From Methyloglobulus sp. (GTDB taxonomy: Bacteria > Pseudomonadota > Gammaproteobacteria > Methylococcales > Methylomonadaceae), in the NCBI GenBank assembly GCA_013140405.1, contig JABFSV010000514.1, positions 1 through 24,111 on the forward strand: DNA of 24,111 nt. Direction: 5' to 3'. The stretch's first letter is position 1. The number at the start of each line of letters is the position of its first letter. Shown here piece after piece: positions 11,408 to 19,918 of this stretch. A program made the position numbers and the translations under genes. The notes under the pieces were generated by a model that had not been told where the DNA came from, did no database searches, and saw only the letters and a program-made list of their open reading frames with translations.

Positions 11408-11584
11408 CGCCTTTGCTTAAACAATTGAATCTTAAGACGGAATTGCGCCTAAAATGCGTATCGATCAATACAAAAGCTTCGAGCATTGTAATTCAACTCA
11501 AACATAAAATAAATTCAGCGATGAATCAGTATGTTGCCTAATATGCGAAAGTTACGTGCATTTTATGTGTGCTTAGGGTTCGCA
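11408..11584 (-). promoter_or_regulatory. CRISPR leader with candidate array promoter
   Basis: This 177-bp AT-rich stretch fills the whole gap between the cas2 stop and the first repeat. On the minus strand it starts with TGCGAACC directly after cas2 and has TTTCGCA 41 bases on, forming an inverted repeat at 11544-11584. As I recall, other type I-C leaders carry a similar motif. A candidate promoter is TTTATT (11508-11513), a 17-bp spacer and TACAAT (11485-11490). The -10 is good and the -35 weak. Transcription would start about 70 bases above the first repeat. Leaders also guide Cas1-Cas2 to insert new spacers at the adjoining repeat. Confidence 0.7.
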
Positions 11585-11875
11585 TTACATTAATAGCAAG
11601 CCATTCAGGTCTAATGGTTTCTTCGCACCGATATGTTCAACGCGACGTTCCCAGTTGGTGCCCAGGTAATAAATTCGCAAACTATCTTCATTTTCATCCA
11701 TGACATTAAGCAAATCGTTTTTCAATCGTGTCCATTGCGCCATATCAATCTCAATCTCAAAAACGGAATACTGTACACGTTGTCCAAAAACTTGGCACAA
11801 TCTTGATATCTTACGTAAGCGTTTTGGCCCAGTTTCATTTTTGAAGCTCACATCGTATGTCACTAGAATCATCAT
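11585..11875 (-). CDS. cas2: Cas2, type I-C spacer-acquisition protein
   Basis: A 96-residue Cas2, normal length. It opens with MMILVTYDVSF, the first beta strand of the ferredoxin-like fold with the conserved Asp at position 8. RKISRLCQVFGQRVQYSVFEIEI and LRIYYLGTNWERRVEHIG, which are typical of the I-C branch, follow. Two Cas2 subunits bridge two Cas1 dimers in the complex that inserts new spacers. The gene follows cas1 by 15 bp, and GGGGA upstream of the double ATG is an adequate ribosome site. Either ATG could be used; the first is taken. It is the last cas gene before the leader, the usual I-C position. Confidence 0.96.
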   Translation of the reverse strand: MMILVTYDVSFKNETGPKRLRKISRLCQVFGQRVQYSVFEIEIDMAQWTRLKNDLLNVMDENEDSLRIYYLGTNWERRVEHIGAKKPLDLNGLLLM

Positions 11876-11890
11876 GGCTGTTTCCCCACA

Positions 11891-12925
11891 TTATTTCCAT
11901 AAAAAAGGCACATAACTGTCGCAATCCCCTCGCAGATGCCGCGCCAATATTTGTGCCTGCAACCATGGCAGTAACCCTATTGGTACCGATTCCTCAAACC
12001 ACGGGTGCATCAACGTATCTTGCTTGCGATCTTGCCATGCGGCCAATAAGCTCTTACGTGGTTCTTCCTTTAATGTGACAGAACCGTTGGGCCACGTCTC
12101 AAAGTCTTTCGCTACCAGTTGCCGTTTATTGATGAGTGACAAGACAAAGCGGTCTGCCATTGGCCGCAGTTCTTCCGCCAAATCCAACGCCAGTGACGGC
12201 CTACCGCTCCGCAATTGGTGCAAGAAGCCACTAGCAGGATCAAGCCCTGTGGTTTCCAGTGCGGAACGGCAATCATGGGTTAGCAAGGTGTAGGCAAAAG
12301 ACAGCAAGGCATTGATAGGATCGGTCGGTGGCCTACGTCTACGGGCATCAAAGGTAAAATCGGCCTGTCGCAGCAGATGTTGAAAAACGCCGAAATAAAC
12401 TTGGGCGGCTTCACCTTCCCGACCCATCAGGGTGTCTATCGCCCTGCAGTCGGCAAGTTGCGCCAAGCAGCGGGTCAGGCGTTTTTCTGCCGTGGCAATT
12501 TCGGCAAGGATAACGCCGTCTTCGGTTTTATCGCCGTAATCCCGTAAATATCGCCTCAAGACATACCGCTGGTTGTACAATTTTCCTGTCAACATCGTTC
12601 GTGCAATCGCAACGCTTTTATCGGTATTGGCTCCGGTTAAATGTTGGGTACGCCTAAGCAGCACGTTACCGCTGACCGGACCTTCTACCCGCGCCAGGAA
12701 TTTGCCAAACAGGTTGAGATAAGTGATAGTGATACCGTTTTCGGTACAATGTGCCATCAAGTAAGGCGATATGCTGACTTGACCAAAACAGACCAAGCCC
12801 TGAAATTTGTGGATAGGGATACGTGCCTTGATTTCATCCTCAACTTTCATCACCAAATTGTCGTTGTCCTTATGCACCCAGGAATTTTGTGTTTGGATGT
12901 AGATGACATTGCGTAGCGGTCGCAT
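11891..12925 (-). CDS. cas1: Cas1, type I-C integrase of the adaptation complex
   Basis: A 344-residue Cas1. The start at ATG 12923-12925 gives MRPLRNVIYIQTQNSWVHKDNDNL, the normal I-C N-terminus, has AGGA upstream and lies two bases after the cas4 stop. The frame stays open 32 codons further, but that would overlap cas4 and is not family-like. Metal-binding active-site residues are visible: Glu170 in GREGEAAQVYF, His236 in GFLHQL and Asp248 in LALDLAEELRP. An N-terminal beta domain is followed by the alpha-helical catalytic domain with NALLSFAYTLL. Cas1 joins pre-spacer DNA to the leader-side repeat. With cas4 and cas2 next to it, the adaptation machinery appears complete and intact. Confidence 0.96.
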   Translation of the reverse strand: MRPLRNVIYIQTQNSWVHKDNDNLVMKVEDEIKARIPIHKFQGLVCFGQVSISPYLMAHCTENGITITYLNLFGKFLARVEGPVSGNVLLRRTQHLTGANTDKSVAIARTMLTGKLYNQRYVLRRYLRDYGDKTEDGVILAEIATAEKRLTRCLAQLADCRAIDTLMGREGEAAQVYFGVFQHLLRQADFTFDARRRRPPTDPINALLSFAYTLLTHDCRSALETTGLDPASGFLHQLRSGRPSLALDLAEELRPMADRFVLSLINKRQLVAKDFETWPNGSVTLKEEPRKSLLAAWQDRKQDTLMHPWFEESVPIGLLPWLQAQILARHLRGDCDSYVPFLWK

Positions 12926-12927
12926 GG

Positions 12928-13551
12928 TTAATCCTGTGCCAGTTGTAGGGTGAGCCACTTGGAGGCTGATTTGCCAAAACCTTGTGGGTGGCATTGGTCG
13001 TTCAGCGAGCAATTGCGGCACTTTTTGGCTTGATACTGCGCCTTAGGCGTGCTTTTTGTCTGGACGATATTTCGGCAAGCCAAGATGGTTTGCCGAGTCA
13101 ACCCACGCAATTCATCATCAAAAACCACTGGATGTCGCCGACGCACTTCGCCGTAAAATAACGCCCCTTCCGGCACGGCCTGGCCTTCCATATCTTCCAG
13201 GCATAAAGCCTGGGCGCACAGTTGCACTTCATCTGCGCGGTGGGCTTTGGGTTTGCCGCGTTTGTACTCGATGGGATAAGGTTTTTCCATTCCATCCGGA
13301 TGTTTATGGTATTCCACCACATCGGCAACACCTTCTATACCTAACTCACCGTGAGACAGTCGCAACGAACGCACGGTTCGCACCGCCCCGCGTTTTTCCT
13401 GCTCGGCTTGGTTGACACGCTGGTGCAACACCTGCCCTTCCGCCGTAAACTGGTTTTCTATCCAAACATCTTCCAGTTCTATCAGGGCAAATTGCCTGGG
13501 ACAATAGAGATAGTGCTGCAGGCGGGATAGGTAAATTGGTTCTAATGCCAT
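12928..13551 (-). CDS. cas4: Cas4, Fe-S nuclease of spacer acquisition
   Basis: A 207-residue Cas4 of the RecB-like nuclease family, which trims pre-spacers and helps select PAM-bearing ones. It opens with LSRLQHYLYCPRQFALIELE (first cluster cysteine). The nuclease motifs follow: GVADVV, then PIEYKRGKPK, then QLCAQALCLEDM. The tail CRNCSLNDQC supplies the remaining three cysteines of the 4Fe-4S cluster. Two starts are possible: ATG at 13551, chosen because it matches the usual length, or GTG at 13563, whose GTGA overlaps the stop of the upstream small gene and would add four residues. Either way the gene is tightly coupled to its neighbours. Confidence 0.95.
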   Translation of the reverse strand: MALEPIYLSRLQHYLYCPRQFALIELEDVWIENQFTAEGQVLHQRVNQAEQEKRGAVRTVRSLRLSHGELGIEGVADVVEYHKHPDGMEKPYPIEYKRGKPKAHRADEVQLCAQALCLEDMEGQAVPEGALFYGEVRRRHPVVFDDELRGLTRQTILACRNIVQTKSTPKAQYQAKKCRNCSLNDQCHPQGFGKSASKWLTLQLAQD

Positions 13552-13559
13552 GCACCTAA

Positions 13560-13769
13560 TCACGCCGTTGCCGCATCAAATTCAATGCCTACCATTTTAA
13601 ATATGCTTATCATGAAGGTTTTGAAATCGACTTGAGTCAGCTGCTGATGGAGTACTGATACCTCCGGACTGACGGTTTTTCTAGCATACTTTTTCTGGAG
13701 AAACTCATAGAAATCGAGCAACTCTTGTTGAGCATTCGCAGGCAAAGTAGATAAATCAACCGTTGGCAT
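13560..13769 (-). CDS. Small antitoxin-like protein inside the cas operon
   Basis: A 69-residue protein with a strong ribosome site (AAGGAAATATATT before ATG 13767-13769). Its stop overlaps the alternative cas4 GTG as GTGA, so it is read as part of the cas transcript. The N-terminus MPTVDLSTLPANAQQELLDFYEFLQKKYARK resembles the short DUF2281-type antitoxin-like proteins, whose members start with a strand and a LPxxAxxELLDFYEFLxxKY helix and usually precede a PIN-type toxin. The C-terminal half (QLTQVDFKTFMISIFKMVGIEF) is not familiar. No toxin partner lies beside it. Standard I-C operons run cas7 directly into cas4, so it is an insertion. A 70-bp gap separates it from cas7. It could be a relic antitoxin, a regulator, or an accessory subunit of Cascade or Cas4. 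No function is assigned. Confidence 0.75.
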   Translation of the reverse strand: MPTVDLSTLPANAQQELLDFYEFLQKKYARKTVSPEVSVLHQQLTQVDFKTFMISIFKMVGIEFDAATA

Positions 13770-13839
13770 AATATATTTCCTTGTAAATACTGGGACTACA
13801 GGCGCGACTGCTAAGCTATCACCACCTAATAAATATCTC

Positions 13840-14715
13840 TCAGAATTTTTCGTCTATGGTGACATCTTTAAGATCACCATTATCGACGGTGATTTTATAA
13901 TCGCGGAAACTTGACGCGGGCGTATCGGTTTCGCCATGAATACGTTCGACTTTTACACGGTCGAATAATATGTGTGCAGGTACATTTCCTAAAGCATCGT
14001 TATGTTTAAACACGACCAATTTACGTGCCGCCATTTCGCCACGAGCGGCAGAGCGGTCATGTTCAAACATTAAACCCAGAGCTTGCCAAAGTTTTTCCAA
14101 ATCGGTTTCCGAAAAACGGGTTTTACCTGCCAATTTAGCGGAAATAAAACCATGTACGCGGTACAAACCATAAGGCACGATGTGTTTGCGTCCCATGGTA
14201 CGATTTCCGCCTGATTGCTCCTCGGCCTCTTTTTCAGTGGTTACCGCCATGCGGGTGATTGATATTTCCAGCGGGATGATCGGGTCTATTGATTTGGCGA
14301 ATGCCAGTTGTACCGGGCCGCGAACCTGTCCACAATTGACCTCGGTGGTCATAACCGCACCAAAAGCACGTATATCAAAAAAGTGCTCGCACATCCAACT
14401 GGTTATCTCATCCGCCTTCTTAGTTTCTTTGGGTAATTTTTTCGACTCATGCTTAATATCAAGTGCTTCATAAGCTCTTTTATTTTGTAGGTTTAATATG
14501 CTTTTTTCTTTTACATAAATTTCATAGCCGGGCGTTTTCTCATCGGTCAATTCAATAAAATTACGGATTTTTCGCTTTAGGCACACATCGGTAACCAGGC
14601 CTTTACTTGATTCGGGGTCTAATCGCGGCATGTTGCCCGCATCGGGATCGCCATTGGGATTGCCGTTGCTTACGTCAAATAAATAAACAAATTCGTAGCG
14701 GTTTTGAATAGTCAT
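13840..14715 (-). CDS. cas7: Cas7c (Csd2), Cascade backbone subunit
   Basis: A 291-residue Cas7 of the Csd2/type I-C family, normal length. It starts [52 protein letters not shown]; the [15 protein letters not shown] loop is the family hallmark. The [31 protein letters not shown] and [19 protein letters not shown] blocks are also typical. Several copies coat the crRNA along the spacer. ATG 14713-14715 has AAGGA at the right distance. It follows cas8c by 11 bp. Confidence 0.96.
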   Translation of the reverse strand: MTIQNRYEFVYLFDVSNGNPNGDPDAGNMPRLDPESSKGLVTDVCLKRKIRNFIELTDEKTPGYEIYVKEKSILNLQNKRAYEALDIKHESKKLPKETKKADEITSWMCEHFFDIRAFGAVMTTEVNCGQVRGPVQLAFAKSIDPIIPLEISITRMAVTTEKEAEEQSGGNRTMGRKHIVPYGLYRVHGFISAKLAGKTRFSETDLEKLWQALGLMFEHDRSAARGEMAARKLVVFKHNDALGNVPAHILFDRVKVERIHGETDTPASSFRDYKITVDNGDLKDVTIDEKF

Positions 14716-14726
14716 TATGGTTGTCC

Positions 14727-15137
14727 TTAATTGTTTGATGATTCGTTAGATTCGTCGGCGACGGCATCGGCCTTTTTGCTGCTTTCAAAATAACTTTGCT
14801 TTTGGTGGTAATAGCCAATGGTAAAGCGCCCTTGTTCTTCGACAGATAAATGCCGTGGAAAACTGTTTTCTATGCCGGCAATAATTTCAGCTAAATCTTT
14901 TTTCAGATTGACTGCGTAGCCGGGCTTGTCCTTGCGCAGCTTAGTCAGATGATTTTGGCTACTAGCCAGCAAGCGGGGGAAAACCGAAAAAGGCACGGTC
15001 GAGGCCGTACCGTAATATTTATCGGTTACCGTGCTATTCAGATCGCGTCCTAAAGCGGCTTCCTGAATTCGTTCTATGACTGCGAAAAGCCTTCCCAAAC
15101 GGTAGGCTGTATGAGTGCTGTTTACATTTAAACTCAT
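14727..15137 (-). CDS. cas11c: Cas11c small subunit from an internal start within cas8c
   Basis: In type I-C systems the small subunit is known to be made from an internal start in the 3' part of cas8c. Here the in-frame ATG at 15135-15137 is preceded by AGGAGGAAGTACCA, a near-perfect ribosome site eight bases away, stronger than that of any annotated cas gene in this operon. The product would be 136 residues ([20 protein letters not shown] ...), mostly helical, identical to the Cas8c C-terminus. Its length fits the reported small subunits (about 120-140). Two or so copies would line the belly of Cascade. The site and frame are seen; that it is used here is inferred from the family. Confidence 0.85.
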   Translation of the reverse strand: MSLNVNSTHTAYRLGRLFAVIERIQEAALGRDLNSTVTDKYYGTASTVPFSVFPRLLASSQNHLTKLRKDKPGYAVNLKKDLAEIIAGIENSFPRHLSVEEQGRFTIGYYHQKQSYFESSKKADAVADESNESSNN

Positions 15138-16553
15138 TGGTACTTCCTCCTGTATCAATCCTTTACGAAAATCGCGTTGAATAATGGCTTTTATCATGGC
15201 TACCCGAATACCGTTAATATCACCATCCGAGCGGATTCTTTGAATCAGTTGCGCCAACAACATACGCGGATAGGATTGCCCGGTAATAATGGCACGCATT
15301 AATTCGCCTGCTAATTGGGCCGGTATGTTTTCACTTTTGCCTTGCACCGCTGTTTGAATCAGTAAACGCCAAACTGAGGGCGGCTCACGCCAGGGCAGTG
15401 GATTTAAGGATAAATCCTGAAAGTGTTCTCTGATGTTGCTAGCCAATTGCCCAAAGGTGGTGTCCAGCCAGTAGCGTATTGATAACCTTGCAGCATTGGG
15501 CGCTAACCCCAGGACGAAAAAACGGGTTTCAGGGTCAAGATTAGGTGCAAACTCGTTTAAAGGTCTGCCTTTAGCTATTTTGTCTAGTATCGGTTTTATT
15601 TGTGCTGTTTGTTGTCCATCGTCTGCGGGCATGTTTAGCATAAAAGCAAACAAGGATTCGGCTTGCTGTTCTGTTTGCCCATCCCTGGCAACCGCCCAAA
15701 AAACGGTACTGGTATCGCCGATAGATATGCACTGGTTGTTTTCACGTCTTAACAGATAATTTAATGCTGTGGTATAAGCAAATGCAGCCATTTCCGAAAT
15801 TGGCGCATTTTCGCCTTGCGACTTTCCATAAGAAGTATAGGCATCGGCATTAAAGGAAACAATTGAACCGCCTGAACTTTGTCCGCCATAAACGCCTTTT
15901 ATGGATGGATGCAAATTCATGTATGGCTCATGTTTTCCTGTATCAAGACAAACGGCTTTGTTGGCATCGGTTTTAGGTTCGATATTTTTTAACCAAAACT
16001 TTAATGCCTCCCGCCGATCATGTATATATTCCCTGTCGCCATCGAGCTTAAAGGCGAAGTTAGCATCAAGCATTTCATTTTTAAAATACGGGGGTTTAAA
16101 TTTATCTGGTGACCAATTTTCTAAAAAACGGCTAATAGCAAGCAACCCTTCGTCCTCTGTACCAGCCAATAAATTTAAATGTAATTTTTTGAACGCCTCA
16201 AATGTGAGTGGAGATATTTTCAAATCATTTTTGCTATCAGATTCAACACCAAGGCAATATGCTGTTTTATCCCAAAGGAAAAAAGCATTATTTTTTCCTT
16301 CCTTAAAAGCTTTCTCAGTAAATTGTCCACTTCGTTTAACCGACCACGGAACTTTTATGTATCTACCCTTGGGTTTTTTGTCATCCGATAAGTTTGACTG
16401 CACATCTACAAGCTCTCCATTACGTTTAAGTACCAGAATATAACTAATGCGCTCCTCACTAAAGCCATAAGCCGGTACACGCGCCAAACCGGTAACAGCA
16501 TCAGGGGTATCCGCCAAGCGTTGATAATATTGCGCCAGGGAACTCAGTATCAT
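14727..16553 (-). CDS. cas8c: Cas8c (Csd1), large Cascade subunit
   Basis: A 608-residue Csd1/Cas8c, usual length for the family. It starts [42 protein letters not shown], a typical N-terminus. Further family blocks are [34 protein letters not shown] and [19 protein letters not shown]. Cas8c recognises the PAM and helps open target DNA. Its ATG overlaps the cas5c stop as ATGA, so translation is coupled. The last 136 codons also contain a separate translation start for Cas11c, listed separately. Confidence 0.95.
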   Translation of the reverse strand: MILSSLAQYYQRLADTPDAVTGLARVPAYGFSEERISYILVLKRNGELVDVQSNLSDDKKPKGRYIKVPWSVKRSGQFTEKAFKEGKNNAFFLWDKTAYCLGVESDSKNDLKISPLTFEAFKKLHLNLLAGTEDEGLLAISRFLENWSPDKFKPPYFKNEMLDANFAFKLDGDREYIHDRREALKFWLKNIEPKTDANKAVCLDTGKHEPYMNLHPSIKGVYGGQSSGGSIVSFNADAYTSYGKSQGENAPISEMAAFAYTTALNYLLRRENNQCISIGDTSTVFWAVARDGQTEQQAESLFAFMLNMPADDGQQTAQIKPILDKIAKGRPLNEFAPNLDPETRFFVLGLAPNAARLSIRYWLDTTFGQLASNIREHFQDLSLNPLPWREPPSVWRLLIQTAVQGKSENIPAQLAGELMRAIITGQSYPRMLLAQLIQRIRSDGDINGIRVAMIKAIIQRDFRKGLIQEEVPMSLNVNSTHTAYRLGRLFAVIERIQEAALGRDLNSTVTDKYYGTASTVPFSVFPRLLASSQNHLTKLRKDKPGYAVNLKKDLAEIIAGIENSFPRHLSVEEQGRFTIGYYHQKQSYFESSKKADAVADESNESSNN

Positions 16554-17233
16554 GCTTTCACCTCGTCGCCATAAAAGTCCGGCACGGTGATTACGCCTTC
16601 TTTTAGCTCAGCTTTGAAAAAACGCGGCATCATCCCGTTGTCAAAATCAATATCATGGAGCATCCAGCCCAAATCACGGTTAAGTTGTTCCGGTGTCAGC
16701 CTTGATTCCGGTAACGTATCTTCCGGTTTAATCAAAGCAAAGTGGGCAGGAAACTCACGAACGCCCATGCAAGGCTGCTGGAAGCATTGGCCTTTTCGCG
16801 CCCTGCGATTAAATATGTCCAGATGCTTGCCTACGTTGTCTTCGTCGGTGGCTAAGTCGGTCAATTCAAAATGGGCTTCAATAATATAAGCAACATTGCG
16901 CAGTATGGTTGAAGCGCGTTGCTGACGCTCATTGGAATCATCCGCTACCAGATATAAATCCCGGGTACTTTGATTACGCATGGCTGTTTTGATTTTACTT
17001 GCTGAAATTTTGCTACCGACTTCATTTCGCCTTATCGACTCAAAGCGCACAGGTTGTAAAACATAGATTTTGTCGATAACCCAGCGAATCGCCGGTTTCC
17101 AGTGAATCGCCTCCAGTATGCCCCGCGCTGCCGAGGGCGTGATTACATCATAAGACACGCGCTCTACTTTCATTTCAGGGCGGGTAAAACACGCATAGTC
17201 GCCCCAAATATGTAATTTAATACCGTAAGCCAT
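16550..17233 (-). CDS. cas5c: Cas5c (Cas5d), crRNA-processing Cascade subunit
   Basis: A 227-residue Cas5 of the type I-C kind, which takes over the pre-crRNA cutting that Cas6 does elsewhere. No cas6 is present in this operon, consistent with that. It begins MAYGIKLHIWGDYACFTRPEMKVERVSYDVITPSAARGILEAIHW; the ITPSAARGILEAI helix with IHWKPAIRW is the family signature. RARKGQCFQQPCMGVREFPAHF is the usual C-terminal block. AAGG precedes the ATG by nine bases, 21 bp after the cas3 stop. The protein stays bound to the ATTGAAAC handle of the crRNA. Confidence 0.96.
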   Translation of the reverse strand: MAYGIKLHIWGDYACFTRPEMKVERVSYDVITPSAARGILEAIHWKPAIRWVIDKIYVLQPVRFESIRRNEVGSKISASKIKTAMRNQSTRDLYLVADDSNERQQRASTILRNVAYIIEAHFELTDLATDEDNVGKHLDIFNRRARKGQCFQQPCMGVREFPAHFALIKPEDTLPESRLTPEQLNRDLGWMLHDIDFDNGMMPRFFKAELKEGVITVPDFYGDEVKA

Positions 17234-17254
17234 ATTGTTTAACCTTATTCCGCT

Positions 17255-19516
17255 TTAAATAATTGTTTTCTCAGCTTCTATAAAAACCGGATTATCCCAA
17301 CTAAGCCCCGCCTCCTTATCATAAAGATCAGTATCGATTAAACGCCAGAATTGATCGCCAAACTGCTCAGGTTTTATAGGTGCAATAGCGCGTGCTTTTA
17401 ACAGTTCCTTAAAACCATTCTCAGGAATTTGAACCAAATAAACTTGTAACTGACGGGCTATAGCGCCTATATTTTCAGCAAACTCCAGATCCCGCACTAG
17501 TTTTTCGGCATTGTCATCAAATTCAATGATTATAGGTTTAAGGCGGGTTTCTATCATACGAAAATCACGGGCGATATTCTGAAAAGGAAAACTCAAATTC
17601 CGGCAGTGATCGTTATGTTTTTGCAGAATTTTCTTTTTGTCCAATTCGTCTCCTTTAGCCTTGTACACAAAGTTAAAATAAGCCTTTAAGGCATCCGGCG
17701 ACAAAATGTTACCGTCATGGTTACGCAGGACTTCCCGCATATTGCCCGTCAATTGATCCAGTTCAGTGGGAGCTTTCCAATCAGGGCTTTGAAACACCAA
17801 TACTTCACTGTCGTTACGCTCGCGCTTGCCTTCACGGTTACAGCGACCTGCTGCCTGGGCAATAGAATCCAAGCCAGCTTCAGCGCGAAGTACGCTAGGA
17901 AAATCGACATCCACACCTGCCTCAATTAGGGAGGTTGAAACCACTCGGCAAGGCTTACCTAACCTCAAGTCTTTATTTACCTTTTTCAAAATCTGTGAGC
18001 GATGCTTAGCGCACATCAAAGTTGTAAGATGAGTTGCCCCTTCTAATTCTATCTTCTTCATGTTGTCATACAAGCTGCGGGCATGGCGGCGGTTGTTGAC
18101 GATGATTAATACCTGCTCTTTTTCCCGCAAGTGGGTAAGCAGTTGTTCATCCGTTTGTACGCCGATGGCTTTTACCCTTACCCTTTCAAGTTCGGCAAAC
18201 AACGCGGGTGGATTGGGGGCAATTTCACGGACATTTTCAAAACCATTGTGCAAATGTTCCGCTGTTAATGCCGGTTGTGTTGCTGTACACAGTACAATGC
18301 TGCATTGGTAATTCAAGGCCAGTTCATCAAGAGCCGCCATGATTGGATACAGTAATTTGAGCGGCAAGGTTTGGGCTTCGTCGAGAATAATCACGCTACC
18401 GGCAATATTGTGCAGCTTGCGGCATTGCGAAGTCCGGTCGGCAAACAAGGATTCAAAGAATTGCACGGCGGTGGTGACAATAACGGGGGCATCCCAGCTT
18501 TCCATTGCCCGCTTCAAGGTATCACGGGCGTTGTTATTCGGTAATTTGGTATCATCAAAGGCACTGTGATGCTCTATGATCGCATCGGCCAAGTTGCCAA
18601 ACGCTTCACGAAAAACTTTGGCGTTTTGTTCAATAATGCTGGTAAATGGTATGACATAAATTATCCGCCTCTGCTGATGAGTAATGGCATGATCCAGGGC
18701 AAAAGCCATTGAAGTGTAAGTTTTTCCACCCCCCGTGGGTACGGTAAGGGAAAACAAACCGGGGATCAATTGCGCCTTTTCTCGGCTGTGGTCAAGTATC
18801 AGTTGCCGAAGTGAATTGATACTTTTGGGTGGTTTTGTTACCAAAGCTTGCTGAATTTCTTCTAATTTTGCATTGAACCGTTCACGTAGATCAGGTAACG
18901 AAGGATAGATTCTGTCAGTACTGTCTTTGCCTTCCAAGTGAAGGTAATAGTTGTTGGTATCCTTTCTGTCGGCATCGACTAAACATGAAAAAATCATGCG
19001 CGTTAAAAAAGCCAATTGAAAGCCAGGCCATGCTTTATGAGGTTTTAATGCAGGTAATGTCAATTGCACTGGCAGTTTTATTTCTTGTTCCCATTTTGGA
19101 TCAAGATGTGGAATGTCTTTACTGGGTTCAAGCTTTAATCGAACATCCAGGGTTGAACGCTGATCTCCCTCATCAATACCATTCGCCAAACCGGCGTGAT
19201 GTCCTGCAATGCAATAAGCAAGCAATTTACCCATTAACTGCCAACGATTAAATGCTATCTGAGCACCAGCCGTGGCATGATCGACCCTGGTTTTCCCACC
19301 TTGTAATCGTTTCAGAAACTCTGGGCAATATTTGCCAAGGTCATGCAGTAAACCAGCGTATTTGGCTAATTCGTTAGCTCCAAACCACTGAGCGTTTTGC
19401 TCGGCAATTTCGCTGACCTTGCTCAGGTGATCAAATAAGGTCTGACCATCAGATAAATCTTCAAGTTTTCCTGAATGGGCATAATACACAGTTTGATTAG
19501 ATTGTTGTGTTGGCAT
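17255..19516 (-). CDS. cas3: Cas3 helicase-nuclease
   Basis: A 753-residue Cas3 with an N-terminal HD nuclease and a C-terminal superfamily 2 helicase, which unwinds and degrades the target after Cascade binds. HD motifs: HAHDL-type His30, GLLHDLGK (His58-Asp59), DHATAGA (His80), and the AGHHAG pair at 106-107. Helicase motifs: Walker A TVPTGGGKT (258-266), DEAQ box ILDEAQTLP (379-382), LCTATQPAL (motif III, about 409-417) and QAAGRCNREGKR (motif VI, 554-565). The start MPTQQSNQTVYYAH at ATG 19514-19516 is chosen because YYAHSG is the normal N-terminus. The frame is open for 83 more codons upstream with basic, family-unlike sequence. The ribosome site for this ATG is poor: the only AAGG lies 17 bases away. 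It is the first gene of the cas operon. Confidence 0.95.
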   Translation of the reverse strand: MPTQQSNQTVYYAHSGKLEDLSDGQTLFDHLSKVSEIAEQNAQWFGANELAKYAGLLHDLGKYCPEFLKRLQGGKTRVDHATAGAQIAFNRWQLMGKLLAYCIAGHHAGLANGIDEGDQRSTLDVRLKLEPSKDIPHLDPKWEQEIKLPVQLTLPALKPHKAWPGFQLAFLTRMIFSCLVDADRKDTNNYYLHLEGKDSTDRIYPSLPDLRERFNAKLEEIQQALVTKPPKSINSLRQLILDHSREKAQLIPGLFSLTVPTGGGKTYTSMAFALDHAITHQQRRIIYVIPFTSIIEQNAKVFREAFGNLADAIIEHHSAFDDTKLPNNNARDTLKRAMESWDAPVIVTTAVQFFESLFADRTSQCRKLHNIAGSVIILDEAQTLPLKLLYPIMAALDELALNYQCSIVLCTATQPALTAEHLHNGFENVREIAPNPPALFAELERVRVKAIGVQTDEQLLTHLREKEQVLIIVNNRRHARSLYDNMKKIELEGATHLTTLMCAKHRSQILKKVNKDLRLGKPCRVVSTSLIEAGVDVDFPSVLRAEAGLDSIAQAAGRCNREGKRERNDSEVLVFQSPDWKAPTELDQLTGNMREVLRNHDGNILSPDALKAYFNFVYKAKGDELDKKKILQKHNDHCRNLSFPFQNIARDFRMIETRLKPIIIEFDDNAEKLVRDLEFAENIGAIARQLQVYLVQIPENGFKELLKARAIAPIKPEQFGDQFWRLIDTDLYDKEAGLSWDNPVFIEAEKTII

Positions 19517-19872
19517 TATGTGTATTTGTTTAACCTTGATTAAACTCGTTGGAGTCAAAACTCTTTTGTTTCTCAGGAAAATTGGTTTTACCAACTTACT
19601 CTTTACCTTGCTACTCAGTTTAAAATAACTTGAGCCAATTGTTTTTTGTCGGCTGAAGATCGGACATGGGCAATGTAGCGTTCGTTGTGTTGGCTTACAG
19701 TCATCAGTTGGTCCTATGGAATTGTCTGCGCCATAAGATATAAGGCGACAAATGCCCATTTGCACCCTAAGCGGGCATATCTGTGCTTTATATCATAGAT
19801 GGCCCAAAAATATTGGTCTAACAAAGCAGTTGCGTGTGTTGCCTAAGCTGGGTGCCAATGGCATAATGCGGC
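19517..19872. promoter_or_regulatory. Divergent control region between cas3 and the HigBA module
   Basis: About 0.36 kb between the cas3 start and the higB promoter must hold the cas promoter. I could not find a confident minus-strand -35/-10 pair. A 14-bp perfect palindrome, CAAATGCCCATTTG (19749-19762), lies about 235 bp above the cas3 ATG and is a candidate operator. A smaller inverted repeat, TTGGT / ACCAA, lies near 19583-19595. No mini-CRISPR or repeat-like sequence (as in CreTA-type systems) was found here. Confidence 0.4.
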
Positions 19873-19900
19873 TTGATTGATGTATAAAATTTGATACACT
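19873..19900 (+). promoter_or_regulatory. Promoter and operator of the HigBA-type module
   Basis: TTGATT (19873-19878), a 16-bp spacer and TACACT (19895-19900). An 18-bp near-perfect palindrome, TGTAT-N8-ATACA (19881-19898; arms mismatch only at the sixth base), covers the spacer and most of the -10. This is the usual arrangement for autorepression by an XRE antitoxin. Confidence 0.55.
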
Positions 19901-19918
19901 ATGTGTTGTTGGTTAGGA

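Noticed and set aside
17235..19537. The same 12-mer (TTGTTTAACCTT) before cas5c (17235-17246) and before cas3 (19526-19537)
   Set aside because: Several chance 12-mer pairs are expected in a window of this size, and the distances to the two start codons differ.
19517..19900. A CreTA-like CRISPR-regulated toxin RNA between cas3 and its neighbour
   Set aside because: No degenerate repeat or mini-spacer was found in the interval on either strand.
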